From: CAYJAD01 sp964371835 | GTDB taxonomy: Bacteria; Desulfobacterota; Desulfovibrionia; Desulfovibrionales; Desulfovibrionaceae | Length of the DNA: 54,358 nucleotides | NCBI GenBank assembly: GCA_964371835.1 | Contig: CAYJOP010000006.1 | Span: 1-54,358, forward strand | Direction of reading: 5' to 3' | Part shown: positions 17,255-26,381 of the stretch, one piece after another | How positions within the stretch are numbered: position 1 is the stretch's first letter | Layout: the number at the start of each line of letters is the position of its first letter | Translations under genes and position numbers: made by a program | The notes under the pieces: generated by a model | Database searches by the model: none | Told to the model about the DNA's origin: nothing | The model's input: the letters and a program-made list of their open reading frames with translations, nothing else

Positions 17255-17809
17255 ATGCTAGATCCTAAACAATGCGTTTTATATAGCGGTGGAGCTTCTG
17301 GTACTGAAAATTTTTTTGGCTCTCTAGCCGAAGAATGGGGCATCGAAGAAGTTAATTATAGCTTTGAAGGCCATCAATCTCAGCGTACTCGCGGAATTCG
17401 CGTGCTTACCAACGAAGAATTAGCTTTAAAAGACGTGAGTCTAACTTACGTTTCAAAACTAATGAGTCGTGAATATACTCGAGCTCCACTTTTTCGCAAA
17501 GTTTTACAATCCATTTGCTGGCAAGTTAGCAGTGGTGGAGAAATTGTAGTTATTGGCGCAATTCAACCTGACAACACTGTTAAAGGTGGTACAGGTTGGG
17601 GTGCTGAATTTGCCAAAATTTGTAACAAACCACTGCTTGTTTTTGACCAAGAAAAGAACGATTGGTTCACTTGGGAAAAAGATGCATGGCACGTTGTAAA
17701 AGAGCCTCGCATTGAGCGCACAAGCTTTACTGCCACGGGCACACGCTTCCTTGAAGAATCAGGCCGCACTGCCATTAAGGCTTTGTTTGAGCGTTCTTTT
17801 AAGAAATAG
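17255..17809 (+). CDS. SLOG-like Rossmann-fold protein, unknown function
   Basis: 184 aa. The N-terminus VLYSGGASGTENFFG resembles the SGGAxG(A/T)D loop of the SLOG/YspA-type nucleotide-binding families. Later GEIVVIGAIQPDNTVKGGTGWGAEFAK and KPLLVFDQEK fit alternating strands and a second glycine loop, and TATGTRFLEESGR is a likely third conserved loop. No signal or membrane segment is seen. SLOG domains bind nucleotide-derived ligands; the ligand here is unknown. AAGGAG precedes the ATG. It stands alone between two strong terminators. Confidence 0.7.
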   Translation: MLDPKQCVLYSGGASGTENFFGSLAEEWGIEEVNYSFEGHQSQRTRGIRVLTNEELALKDVSLTYVSKLMSREYTRAPLFRKVLQSICWQVSSGGEIVVIGAIQPDNTVKGGTGWGAEFAKICNKPLLVFDQEKNDWFTWEKDAWHVVKEPRIERTSFTATGTRFLEESGRTAIKALFERSFKK

Positions 17810-17821
17810 TATATCTTTTTT

Positions 17822-17850
17822 GCAGGGGAATTCATTTCCCCTGCATTTTT
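17822..17850 (+). terminator. intrinsic terminator, possibly bidirectional
   Basis: GCAGGGGAA pairs with TTCCCCTGC around a short loop, followed by ATTTTT; T-rich sequence also lies upstream. It separates the SLOG-like gene from the rarD/tetrapyrrole operon. Confidence 0.88.
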
Positions 17851-17858
17851 AATGAACT

Positions 17859-18773
17859 ATGCCCACCGATTTTCACAAAAAAAAACAGCCTGCTCTTGGC
17901 CTTTGGTCTGCACTTTTTGCATATATAATCTGGGGCAGTTTGGTTTTTTACTGGAAGCCACTTTCTAATGTTCCAGCTTTAGATACTGTAGCCCACCGTA
18001 TTTTTTGGTCCTTGGTTACACTTTTACCTATTACCTTGTTCATGCATTCATGGTCAGAAATCCGCACTGCCTTAAAAGATAAAAAAACCATGCTAAGCAT
18101 CTTGATTGCTGCATCAGTGCTATCTGTCAACTGGCTTTTGTATATATGGGCAGTAACGCATGAACGGGTGGTTGAGGCAAGCCTTGGATATTTCATAAAC
18201 CCCTTAGTTTCTGTGTTAATTGGTCGCATTTTCCTTGGAGAAAAGATGACCAGATTACAAATTTTTGCAATATCCATAGCTTTTTTAGGTGTTGGCTATG
18301 GGGTTTGGGTTTATGGTCAAATTCCTTTTATTGGCCTTTGCCTTGCCTTTACATTTGCCATCTATGGTTATTGTTGTAAAACCGTTAATATTGGTGGCAT
18401 TTCAGGCTTATTTTTAGAAACACTTTGCCTTGCACCCATTGCTTTTGGCTTTATTGTTTGGCAAGAATTGAACTCAACAAATTCTTTTTTTGACTACGAT
18501 TTTAACACACAACTCCTACTTATGGGCACAGGCATCATTACCACTACGCCACTTTTACTTTTTGCCTTTGCAAGTCATAATATTTCTTTGGCAAGCCTTG
18601 GGCTATTGCAATATATTGCTCCCACCATTAAACTACTTGCAGGCGTTTTTGTGTTTGGAGAAGCCATTAGCGATTCTTCAAGGGTAACGCTTATATTTGT
18701 ATGGACTGCCCTTGCCATTTATTCTTGGTGTAGCATTAGGCAATGGCAAGCTTTACCTCATAAAAAATCTTAA
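17859..18773 (+). CDS. rarD: RarD-type EamA family transporter
   Basis: 304 aa multi-pass membrane protein with about ten hydrophobic helices. The N-terminus LWSALFAYIIWGSLVFYWKPL and the following D.vAHRIfWS are characteristic of RarD within the drug/metabolite transporter superfamily. Substrate unknown. Only 11 bp separate it from ahbB, so it heads an operon-like string of tetrapyrrole genes. That may hint at export or import of a related metabolite, but RarD genes occur in many contexts. Confidence 0.9.
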   Translation: MPTDFHKKKQPALGLWSALFAYIIWGSLVFYWKPLSNVPALDTVAHRIFWSLVTLLPITLFMHSWSEIRTALKDKKTMLSILIAASVLSVNWLLYIWAVTHERVVEASLGYFINPLVSVLIGRIFLGEKMTRLQIFAISIAFLGVGYGVWVYGQIPFIGLCLAFTFAIYGYCCKTVNIGGISGLFLETLCLAPIAFGFIVWQELNSTNSFFDYDFNTQLLLMGTGIITTTPLLLFAFASHNISLASLGLLQYIAPTIKLLAGVFVFGEAISDSSRVTLIFVWTALAIYSWCSIRQWQALPHKKS

Positions 18774-18784
18774 CAGGAACTTTT

Positions 18785-19261
18785 ATGGCCTATAATTTTA
18801 CTGAAAAAGAAAAAGAAATCTTGAGCATAGTGCAAAATAATTTGCCAGACTCAACCACGCCCTACGCAGACATTGCAGCCACCGTTGGGTGCACTGAGGA
18901 TGAAGTAATAAGCTTGCTTTCAAAATTAGTGGACGATGGTGCCATCCGCCGTTTTGGTGCAAGCATTAAGCATCAAAAAACAGGTTGGAATCACAATGCC
19001 ATGGTGGCTTGGGTTGTGGACGAAAATGAAATTGAAGCCTGCGGAAAAAAAGCCGCAACGCATAGTAATATTTCTCATTGCTATTTTCGGCCATCCTCTG
19101 CATCAGACTGGCCCTATACGCTATACACCATGATTCATGGGCGTAGTGAGGATGAGTGTAAAAATGTAATAGCTGAGGTGCAAAAAATCACTGGCCTTAC
19201 AGACTACGCCATTTTAGATAGTATTAAAGAACTCAAAAAAACTTCCATGAAATATTTTTAG
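18785..19261 (+). CDS. ahbB: siroheme decarboxylase subunit AhbB (Lrp/AsnC-like)
   Basis: 158 aa with an Lrp-type winged helix followed by a RAM-like domain. Diagnostic stretches are IRRFGASIKHQKTGWNHNAM and SHCYFRPSSASDWPYTLYTM. These features mark AhbB/NirG-H proteins rather than DNA-binding regulators. With AhbA it decarboxylates siroheme to didecarboxysiroheme in the alternative heme pathway known from Desulfovibrio. The adjacent hemL supports this. AhbA, AhbC and AhbD are not in the window. Confidence 0.85.
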   Translation: MAYNFTEKEKEILSIVQNNLPDSTTPYADIAATVGCTEDEVISLLSKLVDDGAIRRFGASIKHQKTGWNHNAMVAWVVDENEIEACGKKAATHSNISHCYFRPSSASDWPYTLYTMIHGRSEDECKNVIAEVQKITGLTDYAILDSIKELKKTSMKYF

Positions 19262-19283
19262 CACATAAACTTAAGGACTAACC

Positions 19284-20558
19284 ATGCAAGAAACAAAATC
19301 CCAACAGCTCTTTACCAAGGCTCAAAGTCTCATTCCAGGTGGCGTTAATAGCCCAGTGCGCGCTTGTAAAAATGTTGATAGTATTCCATTATTTATAAAA
19401 TCCGCCAAGGGGTGCGAGCTTATTGATGCAGACGACAACAAGTACATTGACTATGTACTTTCATGGGGGCCCATGATTTTAGGCCACGCCCACCCTGAGG
19501 TTACAGTAGCTGTTGCCGGTGCTGCCGAGCGTGGAACAAGCTACGGCGCACCATGCGAAGATGAAGTTAACCTTGCTGGCGAAATTATCGCCGCCCTGCC
19601 TTCAGTGGAAATGGTGCGCATGGTAAACTCTGGTACAGAGGCCACCATGAGTGCCCTGCGCCTTGCTCGTGCTGTAACTGGTAAGGATAAAGTACTTAAA
19701 TTTATTGGTTGTTATCATGGCCATGCCGATGCATTTCTTGCAGCTGCAGGCTCTGGCATGGCAACGTTGTCCATACCCGGAACACCAGGCGTACCCAATA
19801 CCGTAGTGGCAGACACCTTGCTTGCTCCATACAATGACATTGAGGCCGTCAAAACCCTTTTTGCCAAGGAAGGAAACAACATGGCCGCTGTAATTGTGGA
19901 GCCTGCCGCAGCAAATATGGGCCTAATTCCGCCAAAGTCTAACTTCCTTGAAACCTTACGCGAGCTTTGCACAGCTCACGGCGCATTGCTTATTTTTGAT
20001 GAAGTTATCACTGGTTTTCGCCTAGCTTATGGCGGTGCGCAAAGTTATTTTGGTATTGATCCAGACCTTACCACGCTTGGAAAAATCATTGGTGGTGGCC
20101 TACCTGTAGGCGCATATGGCGGCAAACGCAAGTATATGGAGCGTGTTGCTCCAAGTGGAGATGTTTACCAAGCAGGTACACTGTCAGGTAATCCACTAGC
20201 CATGGCAGCTGGTCTTGCCACATTGAAAATATTAAAAAATTCCGACTACAAAAAACTAGAAGAACGCACCAAGACCTTTGCAGAAAATATGCAAATAATT
20301 CTTCGTGAAAAAGGCCTCACAGCAAACGTTGTAGCCCTTGGGCCTATGTTTTGCCCTTTCTTTAGCGCCAAGGAAGTGTGCAATTTTGACGATGTAAAAG
20401 CCACTGATGTTGCCATGTTTACTAAATTTTACAAAGCACTACGCAATGAAGGCATCTACATTGCCCCTGCCTCATTTGAGGCAGGCATGATGAGCTTTGT
20501 GCATACTGATGAGCACTTAGAAAAAACCCTTGAGGCCGTGCGTAAAATTAAACTTTAA
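19284..20558 (+). CDS. hemL: glutamate-1-semialdehyde 2,1-aminomutase
   Basis: PLP enzyme making 5-aminolevulinate, the precursor of siroheme, heme and B12; 424 aa, standard length. IPGGVNSPVRA at the N-terminus, the HGHADAFLAAAG segment and the PLP lysine motif TTLGKIIGGGLPVGAYGG identify it. AAGGA precedes the ATG. It sits 22 bp after ahbB and 30 bp before cbiG in one transcription unit, so ALA supply and its use are probably coexpressed. Confidence 0.97.
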   Translation: MQETKSQQLFTKAQSLIPGGVNSPVRACKNVDSIPLFIKSAKGCELIDADDNKYIDYVLSWGPMILGHAHPEVTVAVAGAAERGTSYGAPCEDEVNLAGEIIAALPSVEMVRMVNSGTEATMSALRLARAVTGKDKVLKFIGCYHGHADAFLAAAGSGMATLSIPGTPGVPNTVVADTLLAPYNDIEAVKTLFAKEGNNMAAVIVEPAAANMGLIPPKSNFLETLRELCTAHGALLIFDEVITGFRLAYGGAQSYFGIDPDLTTLGKIIGGGLPVGAYGGKRKYMERVAPSGDVYQAGTLSGNPLAMAAGLATLKILKNSDYKKLEERTKTFAENMQIILREKGLTANVVALGPMFCPFFSAKEVCNFDDVKATDVAMFTKFYKALRNEGIYIAPASFEAGMMSFVHTDEHLEKTLEAVRKIKL

Positions 20559-20588
20559 CCTTGATTTTATCCATATTACACTAAAATT

Positions 20589-21695
20589 ATGCAAGAAAAT
20601 TCTACCATAGCTTGTTATGCTCTTAGTCAAAATGGACTTAAACTTGCCAAGGAAATTGCGGCAAAGTTTAAGGCTCATATTTATGTGCATGAAGGGCTAT
20701 GGGAAGAAGATAAGTTCGAAAAACACGAATTTTCTAACCTACCCTTGCTAATTGCTCGTACATTTCATGAATACGACGCACACATTTTCATTTGTGCAGC
20801 TGGCATTGCAGTTCGCTCAATTGCTCCCAATATTGTACATAAAGGCCTTGACCCTGCGGTAGTAGTTTGTGATGAGTTAGGTAACTATGCCATATCCTTG
20901 CTTTCAGGTCATTGGGGTGGCGGCAATGCCCTTGCCGAAAACCTAGCCCAATGCTTAAGCGAGACCTTGGAGCAAAATACCAAGGCCGTAATCACCACTG
21001 CTACAGACATAAATAATTTACCAGCCGTCGACATGCTAGCCAAGGAAAGTGGCTGTGTTATACTTGATTGGGACAAACTTAAGCACATTAACTCTGCAAT
21101 TTTACACAATAAAAACATCCAGCTATATGACCCTATGGGCATATTTATGAAACATGGCGCTCTTTTTAGTACCATCTGTAATGACAAAGACTTAAGCCAC
21201 ATAAATACCAACGCGCCTGCTGTATGCATTGATTGGCGAAAAGTACCAGAGCACCCCTTACTATTTCGATTGGCCATGCCTGCACTTTGTGTGGGTATCG
21301 GTTGCAAACGTGGTACCAGCAAGGATGATATATTAAAAGCCTTGGAGCAAACCCTAAAGGACGCAAACCTTGAGCCAAAAGCCATTGCGTGCATCGCTTC
21401 TGTGGATTTAAAGTCCCAAGAAGAAGGTTTAATTGAAGCAGCAAAGCAATGGGATTTGCCTTTGCAATTTTTTAGTGCCGAGGAGCTTTCAGATGCCCCA
21501 AGCATAACACCTTCAGCCATTGCCGCACAACTCTTTGGAGTGGACGAGATTAGCGTTTGTGAAGGCGCAGCCTTACTTGCAGCAGGCGCAGACAATGCAA
21601 GCCTACTTGTACCAAAGATAAAGTACAATGAGTGCATAACCATTGCCATTGCCATATCAGAACATTATATCCCTAACAATGCTGAGCTATTATGA
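20589..21695 (+). CDS. cbiG: cobalt-precorrin-5A hydrolase
   Basis: 368 aa. It opens the delta-lactone of cobalt-precorrin-5A in anaerobic cobalamin synthesis. The N-terminal and core motifs AAGIAVRSIAP, DELGNYAISLLSGHWGGGNA and the C-terminal CbiG_C domain starting VGIGCKRGTSKDDI are clear. No strong ribosome site is seen. Its stop overlaps the cbiH start by 4 bp, so translation is coupled. Confidence 0.95.
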   Translation: MQENSTIACYALSQNGLKLAKEIAAKFKAHIYVHEGLWEEDKFEKHEFSNLPLLIARTFHEYDAHIFICAAGIAVRSIAPNIVHKGLDPAVVVCDELGNYAISLLSGHWGGGNALAENLAQCLSETLEQNTKAVITTATDINNLPAVDMLAKESGCVILDWDKLKHINSAILHNKNIQLYDPMGIFMKHGALFSTICNDKDLSHINTNAPAVCIDWRKVPEHPLLFRLAMPALCVGIGCKRGTSKDDILKALEQTLKDANLEPKAIACIASVDLKSQEEGLIEAAKQWDLPLQFFSAEELSDAPSITPSAIAAQLFGVDEISVCEGAALLAAGADNASLLVPKIKYNECITIAIAISEHYIPNNAELL

Positions 21696-22438
21696 CCTTT
21701 TCCCCATTATATGTAATTGGCCTTGGCCCAGGTGCTGAAAGCCTACTTTCAGCCGCTGCAGCACAAGCCCTTGGTAATAGCCAAGTAATTGTTGGCTACG
21801 GCCTATATGTGGACATGGTTTCGCAAGCATTGCTTGAGGGCAAGGAAATTATTACAACTGGCATGCGCCATGAGAAAGAACGCTGCCAAGCAGCCATTGC
21901 CAGTGCAAAATCAGGTAAAAGCACAGCTATTGTTTGTTCAGGTGATGCTGGTATTTATGGCATGAGCGGATTAGTTCTTGAGCTTGCAGAACAAGAGCAA
22001 ATTTTGGATAAAATTAATATTAACGTCATACCTGGCATCCCAGCACTTTGTGGTGCTGCGGCCCTACTTGGCGCGCCACTTATGCATGACTTTGCTTGCA
22101 TAAGCTTAAGTGACTTACTAACCCCATGGGAAACCATTACCAAAAGGCTTCATGCGGCTTTATCTGCTGATTTTGTTTTAGTAATCTATAATCCACGCTC
22201 TAAGGGTAGAAAGGATCATTTGAGCACAGCCCTTCATATTGCCAAGAAATATTGCAAACCAGACACCCCACTTGGCATAGTTCGTAACGCTTACCGTGAA
22301 AATCAAAGTATAGCCATCCACAAGCTATGCGATTTTGACCCCAATGATGCAGACATGCTCTCAATTATAATCATAGGCAATGGCGCAACCAAACAATTGG
22401 GTAATTATATGGTCACTCCAAGAGGCTATAAGATTTAA
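21692..22438 (+). CDS. cbiH: precorrin-3B / cobalt-factor III C17-methyltransferase
   Basis: 248 aa SAM-dependent tetrapyrrole methylase that also drives corrin ring contraction. Seen are YVIGLGPGAESLLS at the N-terminus, VCSGDAGIYGMSGLV, and IPGIPALCGAAALLGAPLMHDFACISLSD, all typical of CbiH/CobJ. The ATGA overlap with cbiG and the shared pathway make the pair certain. Other cbi genes lie outside the window. Confidence 0.95.
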   Translation: MTFSPLYVIGLGPGAESLLSAAAAQALGNSQVIVGYGLYVDMVSQALLEGKEIITTGMRHEKERCQAAIASAKSGKSTAIVCSGDAGIYGMSGLVLELAEQEQILDKININVIPGIPALCGAAALLGAPLMHDFACISLSDLLTPWETITKRLHAALSADFVLVIYNPRSKGRKDHLSTALHIAKKYCKPDTPLGIVRNAYRENQSIAIHKLCDFDPNDADMLSIIIIGNGATKQLGNYMVTPRGYKI

Positions 22439-22466
22439 CGTAAATAAAATTTAAAATACTATAATT

Positions 22467-23777
22467 ATGCCATTTTTTAATACATCATTTTTTTCACTTT
22501 CATGCCAATCCCTCTGCTCCCAACGCCCAAAAATTTGGCACATTTTAATAGCTCTTTTGGCAATACCGAGTTGCTTGTTGGCGGTGTATGCTCTTTTGTT
22601 CACCATAAACTCAACACTTGATTTACAAAAATATAAAGACAATATTCTCAAATCCTATGAGCAAGGTTTTTTTGAACAAAACTACCCAGATGTTACCATA
22701 ATTTTAAAAGCAGAACGCGTGGACATGTGGACAGAATGTGGCTCCATTGGAATGGCCATGCGTAGCCATGACAGTATTGATGATGTTTTTTTAACCAATA
22801 GATATGGTAATTGTGATGAGCTAAGCGCAGCTGCATCCCAAGGATTTACCAACCCTCCACAGAACAAGTATTATAGATATACCCATGGATATTCAGTGCT
22901 TGGGCGTGCTTTATATACCCATTTTTCCATGCAAGATGCTCGATCTATCATAACAATAATAAGTATAACATTGCTTTTAATGTTGGGCCTTGCTTTACGC
23001 GCCAAGGTTTCAACTGGCGCAGCCGCTGTGATTTTGGGTAGTTTTTTATTGCTTAACTCACCTAGCATGTATGTTTTAACAACACATGCCATTCAATTTT
23101 GGCTTGTGGTTGTAGCCTCAATCCTAGCAATTTTTTTACATGGCAGAACGCAATTCTTTATTCTACTGGCCTGTATAGGCACTCTGGACGCATTTTTTTC
23201 CATATTAAGCATGGGTTCTTTAAGTTTATCCATGCCCCTATTGTGTTTTATGCTGGTAAAGTGGAAGCAACTTAACAATGAGGATAAAGATGCTAAAGAG
23301 TTTGAAATCTTAGCCCAAGGTTTTTGGGCGTGTGTGGCTTGGGCTGTGGGCTTTTTAATGCCTTGGCTATTTAAATGGTATGTGATTACCAATTATTATA
23401 ACGTACCTTTTGCTGAAATATTAGGCACATCTGCTTCAAAATATAGCGCAAGCGGCATTGCTATGATTTTGCTTGCCCTTGGTAAAAACTTACTTGCAAC
23501 AAATATTACAGCATGGCTTCCGCTCTTTTCCTTGCTATGGTGGATACGACAAAAAGAAGGGCGCAGTCTACCAGAAGGACTCTGGATTATTATTTTCCCC
23601 GCCCTTATTCCTGTACTTTGGTGTTGCATATTACCTGGACAATCAGGAATAAGCCATAGCAATTTTGTAAATATTATACTTTGGCCACTCTTTTGCTCGG
23701 TAAGTTTTTATCTCTTAACACCAAGTAAAAATGCCAGTTTTAAAGACTTACTTCCTTTAAGCTTGCGCAAATTATAA
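22467..23777 (+). CDS. multi-pass membrane protein, unknown
   Basis: 436 aa. One N-terminal hydrophobic helix (about residues 26-48) is followed by an extracytoplasmic-looking loop of about 100 residues with MWTECGSIGMAMRS, VFLTNRYGNCDEL and YYRYTHGYSVLGRAL. At least seven more hydrophobic segments run from residue 155 to the end. The layout recalls GT-C-like or polymer-related membrane enzymes, but no catalytic signature can be named. It starts 28 bp after cbiH and may be cotranscribed, without an obvious link to corrin synthesis. The 48 bp after it before the convergent surE fusion hold no clear terminator. Confidence 0.75.
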   Translation: MPFFNTSFFSLSCQSLCSQRPKIWHILIALLAIPSCLLAVYALLFTINSTLDLQKYKDNILKSYEQGFFEQNYPDVTIILKAERVDMWTECGSIGMAMRSHDSIDDVFLTNRYGNCDELSAAASQGFTNPPQNKYYRYTHGYSVLGRALYTHFSMQDARSIITIISITLLLMLGLALRAKVSTGAAAVILGSFLLLNSPSMYVLTTHAIQFWLVVVASILAIFLHGRTQFFILLACIGTLDAFFSILSMGSLSLSMPLLCFMLVKWKQLNNEDKDAKEFEILAQGFWACVAWAVGFLMPWLFKWYVITNYYNVPFAEILGTSASKYSASGIAMILLALGKNLLATNITAWLPLFSLLWWIRQKEGRSLPEGLWIIIFPALIPVLWCCILPGQSGISHSNFVNIILWPLFCSVSFYLLTPSKNASFKDLLPLSLRKL

Positions 23778-23825
23778 TATGCTTACATTAGTCTAGCTTT
23801 ATGTTAAAATAAACCTTTCACCTTT

Positions 23826-25163
23826 TTAATCTGTCAATATAGGTAATTGACCTAAATAATGAAAGTTTTCATATTTTGATTTAATTTTGTCCATAAGTTT
23901 GCTATCACCTTCAAGGAAAATCGTACAAATATTTAATAAATCTAAACCATTATCCTCAACAAAATCAAGCATAGCATGCAAAGTAACGCCAGTTGAAACC
24001 ACATCATCAAAAAGCATAACTTTTTTGCCCTTAACCATTTCTAAAACATCGGCATCGTACCAAAGTTGTTGTATGGCACCAGTGGTAATGGAACGCACAT
24101 CCATGGATTTTGGATCAGTCATATAGAGTTTTTTTGACTTTCTAAGTACAAAATAGTCAATATTCCAAAGCCTAGCCATTTCTTGAGTTAGAGGTATGGC
24201 CTTTGCTTCAGGGCAAACTATTACATCCGGTTTTTCAAAATGTTTTACGGCTTGGGCTGCCAAGTCTTGGATGAGCTTAGTCTTACCTAAGCTGTCAAAT
24301 AAAACTATGCTTATGCCTGTTCCTGGAAGAGGCACAATTGGTAGCTCAACTTTAATATCTCCAACTTGCAATACTTCATTCATGGCGTTTTCCTTTAACT
24401 TTATTTTTTCACACTTAAAAATATTTTGCAATTCTTGCATGTATTTTTGTTGTGTAAATTCAAAATGTAATGGGGTTAGCGTAATGTATCCTTTGTCAAG
24501 CATGTTTTTGTCTGAACCTTGCTCAACATCCTTAGCCAAAATTTCACCTTTTATCCACCAATGGCGCTCATTGCGAGGATTTCTAGATTCCACATATTCA
24601 TCTTTCCAAAGGGCAGTTGTTTGAGGGCAAACGCTCAAACCCTTTGTTTCACTAATATTCATATCTGGATAATTGAGATTTAATACGCAGCGTGGTGGAA
24701 CACTATCCCAATTAAAGTCGTCAATAAATTTTACGGCATGGCGGGCTTGCTCCAAGAGCGAACTTGGGCGAATATTATCATAAGATATGGCCAGCGAGCG
24801 CAACCCACTATGTGCGCCCTCTGTGGCGGCAGCCACTGTGCCAGAAAATAATATGTCTGGACCCACATTGGCCCCAGCATTTATACCAGAAACAACCAAG
24901 TCAGGCTTGGTTTGCATAAGTGTGGTTAGGGCAAGCTTTACACAATCAACAGGGGTTCCGTGTACTCCTATTCCGCTAAAGCCTTGTTCATTTATTTCCT
25001 TAACTTGCAACGGTTTAAATATGCTAATTGAATGCCCAACTCCAGATTTTTCATTCATGGGTGCAACAACTTGCACCCTGTGTCCAGCTTCTGTTAAGGC
25101 TTCATATAAAGCCCTCAAGCCTAACCCATAAATTCCATCATCATTAGAAAGTAAAATGTTCAT
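23826..25163 (-). CDS. fusion of SurE 5'-nucleotidase with an APRT-like phosphoribosyltransferase
   Basis: 445 aa in one uninterrupted frame. Residues 1 to about 250 are SurE (MNILLSNDDGIYGLGLRAL, VVAPMNEKSGVGHSIS, VSGINAGANVGPDILFSGTV), a metal-dependent nucleoside monophosphatase. The last 185 aa are a type I phosphoribosyltransferase with the PRPP loop VMLFDDVVSTGVTLHA and an APRT-like layout. The second part starts at an internal ATG (24383) preceded by AGGA with 7-bp spacing, so it may also be translated alone. The fusion joint is A/T homopolymer-rich, and stops appear at once in both other frames. A natural stop-loss or frameshift fusion is likely. The start at 25163 is chosen by family match. 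Confidence 0.88.
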   Translation of the reverse strand: MNILLSNDDGIYGLGLRALYEALTEAGHRVQVVAPMNEKSGVGHSISIFKPLQVKEINEQGFSGIGVHGTPVDCVKLALTTLMQTKPDLVVSGINAGANVGPDILFSGTVAAATEGAHSGLRSLAISYDNIRPSSLLEQARHAVKFIDDFNWDSVPPRCVLNLNYPDMNISETKGLSVCPQTTALWKDEYVESRNPRNERHWWIKGEILAKDVEQGSDKNMLDKGYITLTPLHFEFTQQKYMQELQNIFKCEKIKLKENAMNEVLQVGDIKVELPIVPLPGTGISIVLFDSLGKTKLIQDLAAQAVKHFEKPDVIVCPEAKAIPLTQEMARLWNIDYFVLRKSKKLYMTDPKSMDVRSITTGAIQQLWYDADVLEMVKGKKVMLFDDVVSTGVTLHAMLDFVEDNGLDLLNICTIFLEGDSKLMDKIKSKYENFHYLGQLPILTD

Positions 25164-25310
25164 TTGACAAGAGTCCCAAAAAAAAGAAATATGTAAAAAA
25201 GCTCGTGACAATTTAAAACAGCAATAAGCACGAGTACCCATGATTAGTATTCTACACTTGTAGCAAAAAATAGCAAAGCACTTTGTGTAAGTTTATATAC
25301 AAAAAATTAA

Positions 25311-25328
25311 AGCACAATAAAATGTGCT
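25311..25328 (+). repeat. small inverted repeat in the divergent gap
   Basis: AGCACA pairs with TGTGCT over a 6-nt loop, about 20 bp before the HD nuclease start. Possible operator or leader hairpin; weak evidence. Confidence 0.3.
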
Positions 25329-25346
25329 AGGCAAATAAGGTACAAT

Positions 25347-26381
25347 ATGCAATCAAATATTAAAGATATAGCAGCAGACTCTGAAATTAGAGATGTTTTT
25401 TTGCTAGCACAAGCCTCCATTCAACAAGCTCGCAATGGCCCATATTGGAAACTCGAATTACGCAAAAAAAATCAAAGCCTTGATGCAAAAATTTGGAGCC
25501 CCCTCAGCCAAGAATTTACTAGCTTAAGCTCTGGTATTTTTGTGGAAGTAACAGGCAGAAGCTCGCTATTTAGAGATCAGGTGCAAATTATTGTCGATAG
25601 AATGCACATTTTAACTGAAGAACAATGCCAAGGCTTAAATTTGGCAGATTTTATGCCCTCAAGCCCACGTCCAGCTGAGGAAATGTGGGACGAGCTTTAC
25701 AACATGTGCAAAAAAGAGTTTAAGCACCCCACATGGAAAAAATTTGTCTTCTCCGTATTAAAAAATGACGATATTAAAAAAGCTTGGATAATTGCACCCG
25801 CTGCCAAAGGTGTACATCATGCCTATGCAGGAGGTTTGCTTGAGCATAGCCTTGGAGTTGCACAGCTTTGCCTTAGCATTGCCGCAAACTATCCTGAAAT
25901 TGACAAGCAAACCTTGTTGGCTGGTGCAATTTTTCATGATTTGGGTAAAATTTGGGAATTTTCTGGTGGCCTTGTCAATGACTATACCACTGAGGGTAGA
26001 TTGCTTGGACATATGGAATTGGGCCTTGAAAAATTGCAGCCTTTTTTGCAAAAATCACAGCTTGAACCAGAATTTGCCCTTCATTTTAAGCACCTTATAT
26101 TAAGTCATCACGGCAGCTACGAGTTTGGTTCAGCAAGACTTCCTCAAACAGCCGAGGCTATGCTATTGCACTTTGCAGATAATATAGATGCAAAAATGGC
26201 CCAATGCCGAGGAATTTTCTCGGATTTAGATGTGGACATGTGGTCAAACTATCAGCCAACTCTTGAAAGACATATGTACAATGCTCCAAGCACGCCTTGC
26301 CCTCCTGACCCTTTGTGTCAAGACTCAAAAAAACAAAAGAATTCAGGGGGAGAGCAATGTTTATCTCTTTTGAAGGTATAG
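25347..26381 (+). CDS. YhaM-like 3'-5' exoribonuclease (OB fold plus HD domain)
   Basis: 344 aa. The N-terminal ~100 residues look like an OB-fold nucleic acid-binding domain (PYWKLELRKKNQSLDAKIW). From about 155 an HD domain follows, with HHAYAGGLLEHSLGV, AIFHDLGKIWEF and LILSHHGSYEFGSA giving the metal-binding His/Asp set. This is the YhaM/CBF1 arrangement known in Gram-positives for RNA and ssDNA trimming. AAGG precedes the ATG. Its 3' end overlaps tmk by 25 bp, so the genes are coupled. Confidence 0.85.
   Translation: MQSNIKDIAADSEIRDVFLLAQASIQQARNGPYWKLELRKKNQSLDAKIWSPLSQEFTSLSSGIFVEVTGRSSLFRDQVQIIVDRMHILTEEQCQGLNLADFMPSSPRPAEEMWDELYNMCKKEFKHPTWKKFVFSVLKNDDIKKAWIIAPAAKGVHHAYAGGLLEHSLGVAQLCLSIAANYPEIDKQTLLAGAIFHDLGKIWEFSGGLVNDYTTEGRLLGHMELGLEKLQPFLQKSQLEPEFALHFKHLILSHHGSYEFGSARLPQTAEAMLLHFADNIDAKMAQCRGIFSDLDVDMWSNYQPTLERHMYNAPSTPCPPDPLCQDSKKQKNSGGEQCLSLLKV

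Noticed and set aside
20909..21655. 248-codon frame antisense to cbiG
   Set aside because: Shadow of a well-recognised gene on the other strand.
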